Assembly (NCBI GenBank): GCA_045863035.1
Contig: BTUV01000106.1
Coordinates: 1 to 9,302 of the forward strand
From: H2-BAC3 sp045863035
Lineage (GTDB): Bacteria; Bacteroidota; Ignavibacteria; Ignavibacteriales; Ignavibacteriaceae
Length of the DNA stretch: 9,302 bases
Direction of reading: 5' to 3'
Position numbers and translations under genes: made by a program
Part shown: piece after piece, positions 5,205-9,302 of the stretch
How positions within the stretch are numbered: the first letter of the stretch is position 1
Layout: every line of letters starts with the position of its first letter
The notes under the pieces: generated by a model
Told to the model about the DNA's origin: nothing
What the model saw: the letters and a program-made list of their open reading frames with translations, nothing else
The model's database searches: none

Positions 5205-6764
5205 ATGGAAAAACACACCATCTCGACTGACCCTATTACCGGCGAAATAACCGGTTACACGAAAGAAAATACCGTAGAAGAACTCAATGAGATTGTGCTC
5301 CGGGCTAAAAAGGCGGCTCAGGGCTGGGCGCTTCTCAGTTTTGAGGAAAGAAGGGACTATCTCCTCAGGGTGCGGAACTACATTGTTGACCACGCAGATC
5401 AAATAGCCGGGACGGTCTCCAAAGACACCGGGAAAACAAGATTTGATGCACTAACTACTGAAGTTTCAAATGCTGCCTTTGCCATTGACTATTACGCAAA
5501 AAACGCCAAACGGGTGCTCAAAAGGAAGAGAGTTAAAGGGGGCAGTATCCTTTTTCTTAATAAGTTTTCCTACATCGACCGTGTGCCTTACGGGGTAGTT
5601 GGTATCATAAGTCCGTGGAATTATCCTTTTTCAATCCCTTTCCATGAAGTAGCAATGGCACTTATGGCTGGTAACGCGGTCGTACTCAAAACAGCCGGTC
5701 AGACACTTCAGACCGGTAAGCTCATAAAGGAAGCCCTCGAACATGTGAATCTTCCGCGGGATGTTTTCACCTTAGTTAACATGAAGGGAAGTATAGCCGG
5801 CGAAGCATTTATCAATTCCGGAATCGGCAAACTCTTCTTTACCGGTTCCGTTGCCGTAGGTCAGGAACTGATCAAAAAAGCCGCTGACCGCCTCCTGCCA
5901 GTCTCTCTTGAGCTTGGCGGGAATGACCCGATGATCGTCTGCAATGATGCTGATATATATCAGGCAGTATCCGGCGCGCTTTGGGCGGGATTGTCAAATT
6001 GCGGTCAGTCATGCGCCGGCGTTGAACGGATTTATGTTGAGGAGGATATATATAACGATTTCATTTCACTGCTGAAGGAAAAACTCGCCCGGCTCAGGCA
6101 GGGGCCTGACATTGATTTCAATGTTGATATCGGCTCACTCACCACAGCCGGACAGCTTGAAACCGTAAAGAAGCATGTTGAAGACGCAATTGAAAAAGGC
6201 GCTAAAATCACCCTCGGAAGCAAACCGCTTTCTGATAACCCCCTCTACTTCAGACCGGTGGTTATTGAAAACCCTGATGATACTATGCTTACGATGTGTG
6301 ATGAAACTTTCGGTCCAGTACTGGCAATTAAGAAAGTTAAAGACACTGTAGATGCAATCCGCCAGGCCAACAACAGTCAGTTTGGTCTTACTGCCTCTGT
6401 CTGGACGCAAAACAGGATGAAAGCCCATGCAATTGCCTCACGCATCGAAGCCGGTGCGGTTACTATTAACGATCATCTGATGAGCCATTCATTAGCACAT
6501 ACCCCGTGGGGTGGTTTTAAATCATCCGGTCTTGGTCGTACCCATGCTGAATTCGGTCTTGAGTCAATGACACAACCCCGCGTGGTGATTGATGACCTTC
6601 TTCCGGGAAGGAGAAGAAATATGTGGTGGTATCCGCATGACAGGAGTGTTTATGACGGGCTTAAAGGTGCCCTTAACTTATTATATACTCCATCTCTTCA
6701 GCGTAAATTTGAAGGAGCAATAGCACTGGTAAAAACATTCCTGCGAAGCTTCAGAGCTGAATAA
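5205..6764 (+). CDS. NAD(P)-dependent aldehyde dehydrogenase family protein
   Basis: The 519-residue protein oxidises an aldehyde to the acid with NAD(P). All core residues are visible: SPWNYPF at 136-142 with oxyanion-hole N139, cofactor-site K162, FTGS at 212-215 in the Rossmann domain, general base E236 in LELGGNDP, catalytic C270 in NCGQSCAG, ETFGP at 367-371, and PWGGFKSSGLGR at 434-445. K162 lies in KTAGQT, where most relatives have a KPS/KPA-type sequence. About 75 residues follow the GGFKSSG motif, somewhat more than usual, ending in a basic/aromatic segment (RRRNMWWYPHDR) and a hydrophobic helix near 500-516. There is no signal peptide. The start has no Shine-Dalgarno sequence but an A/T-rich leader. 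The nucleoside phosphorylase gene follows after 62 bases with no clear terminator. The substrate cannot be assigned from sequence. Confidence 0.92.
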   Translation: MEKHTISTDPITGEITGYTKENTVEELNEIVLRAKKAAQGWALLSFEERRDYLLRVRNYIVDHADQIAGTVSKDTGKTRFDALTTEVSNAAFAIDYYAKNAKRVLKRKRVKGGSILFLNKFSYIDRVPYGVVGIISPWNYPFSIPFHEVAMALMAGNAVVLKTAGQTLQTGKLIKEALEHVNLPRDVFTLVNMKGSIAGEAFINSGIGKLFFTGSVAVGQELIKKAADRLLPVSLELGGNDPMIVCNDADIYQAVSGALWAGLSNCGQSCAGVERIYVEEDIYNDFISLLKEKLARLRQGPDIDFNVDIGSLTTAGQLETVKKHVEDAIEKGAKITLGSKPLSDNPLYFRPVVIENPDDTMLTMCDETFGPVLAIKKVKDTVDAIRQANNSQFGLTASVWTQNRMKAHAIASRIEAGAVTINDHLMSHSLAHTPWGGFKSSGLGRTHAEFGLESMTQPRVVIDDLLPGRRRNMWWYPHDRSVYDGLKGALNLLYTPSLQRKFEGAIALVKTFLRSFRAE

Positions 6765-6826
6765 TACACAAGCGGCGGAGTGCTTTAATTACTCAAGCCG
6801 ATGCACCGTTTAATGAAAGAACAATA

Positions 6827-8131
6827 ATGAATACCGTAGAACTTATCCGTAAAAAAAGAAACCGCGAGGAACTCTCCTCCGAAGAAATTTCGCAATTAGT
6901 AAATGGATTTACCAAGGGAAGTGTGCCCGACTATCAGTTCTCATCTTTTCTGATGGCAGGATTCCTTAACGGCTTTTCTGAAACTGAAACAACCGCGCTT
7001 ACCTCAGCCATGCTTTACAGCGGAAAGGTTCTTGATCTTTCAGCAATTAAAGGAATCAAGGTTGACAAACATTCAACCGGTGGTGTCGGCGACAAAACAT
7101 CACTGATTATCGCTCCAATAGCGGCAGCGGCAGGCGTTCCTGTTCCGATGATCTCAGGCAGAGCATTAGGTCATACCGGCGGCACGCTTGATAAATTGGA
7201 ATCAATCCCCGGATTTAGAACGGACCTTAATCTCGCTGAATATAAAAAAGTGTTAAAAAAATGCGGCGCGGTTCTCATCGGACAAACAAAAGAAATTGCC
7301 CCGGCTGATAAAGGTATATATGCTCTTCGTGATGTTACCGCTACGGTCGAATCGATTCCGTTGATCACTGCCTCAATTATGAGCAAAAAACTTGCCGAAG
7401 GTATCGATGCATTAGTGCTCGATGTTAAAACCGGAAATGGTGCGTTTATGAGGTCTTACACCGATGCTCAGAAACTCGCCGAATCTCTGGCAGGCACTGC
7501 AAAGCGATTTGGCAAAAAGGTAATTGCATTTATTACTGATATGAATCAGCCGCTTGGCAGATTTACCGGAAACTGGCCTGAGGTTTATGAGTCACTGCTC
7601 GTACTTCAGGGATACCACTCCCCCCGCCTTACTGAACTTTCAATAGAACTCGCAGGAGCTATGATTTTTCTCGGGGGGAAAGCTAAAGACCTCTCCGAGG
7701 GAAAGTTTATTGCCGCTGAAATGATTACTTCAGGAAAGGCATTTGAAAAATTCCTTCAGATTGCTAAACTGCAAGGAGCAAAAATTTCATATCTCCAAAA
7801 TCCGGACTCTTACCCGAAGCCAAAATATTCTGCTGAATACCTTGCTGCCCGTGACGGATATATAAATTATGACTGCTTTCAGACCGGGATGGCTGCCGTT
7901 GAAGCCGGTGCCGGTCGCCTGACAAAGGATGACAAACCGGATAAAAAAGCCGGAATTATTACCGGAAAACTAAAAGGGGAAAAAGTTAAAAAAGGAGACC
8001 GTCTGGCATCTGTGTTCGGCGATAATAAGGAAAAAGTGCTGAAAGCATTGCAAAGAATGCCTCTGGCTATTACCATTTCGGAGAAACCGGTACAGAAGGA
8101 TAAACTGATACGCAAGGTAATTTCGCGTTAG
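6827..8131 (+). CDS. pdp: Pyrimidine-nucleoside (thymidine/uridine) phosphorylase
   Basis: This 434-residue cytoplasmic enzyme should cleave thymidine, deoxyuridine or uridine with phosphate to give the base and (deoxy)ribose-1-phosphate, in pyrimidine salvage. It has the N-terminal helical domain of nucleoside phosphorylase family II (1-65), the phosphate-binding KHSTGGVGDKTS (81-92), the family signature SGRALGHTGGTLDKLE (110-125), and pyrimidine-binding R168, S183 and K187 in the ALRDVTATVES...ASIMSKK region. DVKTGNGAFM follows at 199-208, then a C-terminal PYNP domain (about 345-420). Length is normal for Pdp/DeoA. The broad-specificity type (pdp) is slightly favoured over strict thymidine phosphorylase (deoA), but this is not settled by sequence. 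GAAAG lies about 10 bases upstream of the ATG. It probably shares a transcript with the aldehyde dehydrogenase gene. Confidence 0.93.
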   Translation: MNTVELIRKKRNREELSSEEISQLVNGFTKGSVPDYQFSSFLMAGFLNGFSETETTALTSAMLYSGKVLDLSAIKGIKVDKHSTGGVGDKTSLIIAPIAAAAGVPVPMISGRALGHTGGTLDKLESIPGFRTDLNLAEYKKVLKKCGAVLIGQTKEIAPADKGIYALRDVTATVESIPLITASIMSKKLAEGIDALVLDVKTGNGAFMRSYTDAQKLAESLAGTAKRFGKKVIAFITDMNQPLGRFTGNWPEVYESLLVLQGYHSPRLTELSIELAGAMIFLGGKAKDLSEGKFIAAEMITSGKAFEKFLQIAKLQGAKISYLQNPDSYPKPKYSAEYLAARDGYINYDCFQTGMAAVEAGAGRLTKDDKPDKKAGIITGKLKGEKVKKGDRLASVFGDNKEKVLKALQRMPLAITISEKPVQKDKLIRKVISR

Positions 8132-8143
8132 GAATTGCAATTC
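8132..8143. repeat. 12-bp perfect palindrome after the phosphorylase stop codon
   Basis: GAATTGCAATTC reads the same on both strands and begins one base past the end of the phosphorylase gene. A weak second stem (8144-8148 with 8157-8161) and a T-rich stretch (8173-8178) follow. Together they might attenuate transcription, but the stems are short. The 73-base spacer also holds TATAAT at 8168-8173 without a matching -35 element. Confidence 0.25.
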
Positions 8144-8204
8144 ATCAGCCGTTTAACTGATATGACCTATAATTTTTTGATAAGTAAATAAGAGAGAATA
8201 CAGT

Positions 8205-9080
8205 ATGATTCTGTTTTTAATTTCACTGCTTGCAGCGGTAGTTGCATTTGTTGTTTATAAAAGCGCAAAACAGCGTTTCAGCAAAACTGAAGCTACATTT
8301 GCATTAACCGGATTTGTCATTGCTGTTGTTATCAGCATAATGCAATGCTTTACAGTCATTCCCGCAGGTGCAGTCGGCGTTGTTGATTTCCTCGGAAACG
8401 TTAGCGAAAACACGCTTAAAAGCGGTGTTAATATGGTCAATCCACTTGCTAATGTTATCAAATTCAGTATTAAAACCCAGGAATTTAAAGAGGAGATGAA
8501 CGTCCCCTCAAATGAGGGACTTAGTGTTCAACTTGAAATCAGTCTTCTGTTTCATCTGAATCCGGAGAATGCCAACAATATCTACAGAACTGTTGGCGAG
8601 GACTATGCAAATAAAATCCTGATTCCCCAGTTTCGTTCAGTTGTTCGCGGTGTTACCGCAAAATATGAAGCAAAAGCAGTATATACTTCCGGCAGAGAAG
8701 TTCTGTCTAAAGAAATTGAAAGCGAGTTAAATAAACTGGTTAATGCACGAGGGATAGTTGTTGAATCAGCTCCGCTCAGACAGATTATTCTACCGCCCGG
8801 GTTAACCGTCTCTATCGAAGAAAAGCTTAAAGCAGAACAGGAAAGCCAGAGAATGCAGTTTGTTCTGTTAAAAGAGAAGCAGGAAGCAGACCGCAAGAGA
8901 ATTGAAGCGCAGGGTATTTCTGATTTTCAGAATATCATTGCACGAGGGTTAAGCGAGCAGCTTTTAAAGTGGAAGGGAATCGAGGCAACGGAAAAACTTG
9001 CCAACTCACAAAACGCAAAGATAGTGGTAATTGGATCAGGCAAGGATGGATTGCCGCTAATATTGAACACTGATAAATAG
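8205..9080 (+). CDS. Membrane-anchored SPFH/prohibitin-family protein
   Basis: The 291-residue protein belongs to the SPFH (stomatin/prohibitin/flotillin/HflK-C) family, which forms membrane-bound oligomeric rings that organise membranes or modulate proteases such as FtsH. Residues 1-18 and about 31-52 are hydrophobic, so there are probably two membrane helices; the usual prohibitin has one N-terminal segment. The SPFH domain runs from about 50 (VIPAGAVGVVDFLGNV) to 195, with the family features GVNMVNPLANV and ARGIVVESAPLRQIILPPGL. A charged coiled coil (about 203-240) and a KLANSQNAKIVVIGSGKDGLPLIL end follow, as in bacterial prohibitins. An AGAGAG at 8191-8196 is a plausible ribosome site. 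No protease or HflK/HflC partner gene lies next to it in the window, so a client is unknown. Confidence 0.88.
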   Translation: MILFLISLLAAVVAFVVYKSAKQRFSKTEATFALTGFVIAVVISIMQCFTVIPAGAVGVVDFLGNVSENTLKSGVNMVNPLANVIKFSIKTQEFKEEMNVPSNEGLSVQLEISLLFHLNPENANNIYRTVGEDYANKILIPQFRSVVRGVTAKYEAKAVYTSGREVLSKEIESELNKLVNARGIVVESAPLRQIILPPGLTVSIEEKLKAEQESQRMQFVLLKEKQEADRKRIEAQGISDFQNIIARGLSEQLLKWKGIEATEKLANSQNAKIVVIGSGKDGLPLILNTDK

Positions 9081-9081
9081 C

Positions 9082-9208
9082 TGTATATACATTCCGGCAT
9101 CAAGACAGGGTTGGTATCTCGATACACGCCGCGGCGTGTATGTACGCCGGACAAGTGAAGTGCCAGGTTTGTAGATACACGCCGCGGCGTGTATGTACGC
9201 TGGACAAG
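9082..9208. repeat. Palindromic tandem repeat array, period 53-55 bases
   Basis: Two 35-base blocks (9121-9155 and 9174-9208) differ at one base. Each holds the perfect 20-bp palindrome ATACACGCCGCGGCGTGTAT (9122-9141 and 9175-9194). The similarity extends into the flanks, giving units 9082-9136, 9137-9189 and a partial unit from 9190; the first is diverged in its left half. The array starts one base after the SPFH stop codon and its transcript would fold into strong hairpins, but there is no T run. Its GC content is far above that of the surroundings. It resembles dispersed REP-like palindromes. Confidence 0.75.
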
Positions 9209-9277
9209 AGCAAATTCGTAAAATAGAAAATGCCTGATATTTTAATATTGTCCTGACTTCTGCCAAAATCTGACCAA

Positions 9278-9301
9278 ATCGTAAAAATCTTCGAATACGA
9301 T
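9278..9301. repeat. Short inverted repeat at the right edge
   Basis: ATCGTA (9278-9283) and TACGAT (9296-9301) are inverted with a 12-base centre. No gene is visible between 9209 and the window end. This could belong to the control region of a gene beyond the window, but short arms like these occur by chance. Confidence 0.2.
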
Positions 9302-9302
9302 C

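Noticed and set aside
8168..8173. TATAAT as a sigma-70 promoter of the SPFH gene
   Set aside because: No -35-like hexamer lies at 15-19 bases upstream, so the match alone in AT-rich DNA is not convincing.
8144..8178. Terminator between the phosphorylase and SPFH genes
   Set aside because: The stem is only 5-6 bp with an AT-rich flank and the T run starts more than ten bases later.
9121..9208. Possible CRISPR array
   Set aside because: There are only two near-identical blocks with an 18-base gap, the similarity continues into that gap, the core is a perfect palindrome, and no cas gene is present.
9057..9266. Open frame on the minus strand across the right-end repeats
   Set aside because: Its residues are mostly translated palindromic repeats (YTPRRV-like), it overlaps the end of the SPFH gene, and it has no family resemblance.

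Overview
The window looks like chromosomal DNA of moderate GC from a free-living bacterium, probably of the Bacteroidetes/Chlorobi/Ignavibacteria group. The reasons are weak or absent Shine-Dalgarno sequences before most genes, two A/T-rich start regions carrying a Bacteroidetes-type TAnnTTTG promoter element, and a gene mix of DUF2203, a secreted glycogen/pullulan debranching enzyme and a prohibitin-like SPFH protein. This taxonomic call is an inference; no rRNA or marker gene is present.

Layout. Positions 1-320 hold no convincing gene, only short imperfect repeats and a weak terminator. Positions 321-1364 (minus) are a tight two-gene unit: a DUF2203 protein followed with no gap by a phosphoglycolate-phosphatase-like HAD hydrolase. 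Its upstream region (1365-1430) has a promoter-like element overlapped by a 24-bp imperfect palindrome. Positions 1430-1523 carry two stem-loops that probably end the pulA-like transcript. Positions 1539-3644 (minus) encode an exported GH13 debranching enzyme with intact catalytic residues, preceded by an inverted repeat in its leader.

Positions 3838-4986 (minus) form the one accessory island. It holds a HEPN-type (HepT/HI0074-like) protein and a minimal nucleotidyltransferase (MntA/HI0073-like) overlapping by 4 bases, followed by the decayed C-terminal end of a Fic or AlbA_2-type protein with in-frame stops and a 12-base coding repeat.

Positions 5205-9080 (plus) are an ordinary metabolic stretch: an aldehyde dehydrogenase, a pyrimidine-nucleoside phosphorylase and a membrane-anchored SPFH/prohibitin-family protein. 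The first two could share a transcript. One possible link is nucleoside-derived sugar breakdown yielding acetaldehyde, but the connecting enzymes are not in the window. The right end (9081-9302) has a 53-55 base tandem repeat built around a perfect 20-bp palindrome.

Overall the window is mostly conventional. The most interesting parts are the HepT-MntA-like pair with its exact motif spacing, the repeat-containing pseudogene beside it, and the palindromic repeat array downstream of the SPFH gene. I do not see convincing evidence of a wholly new system.
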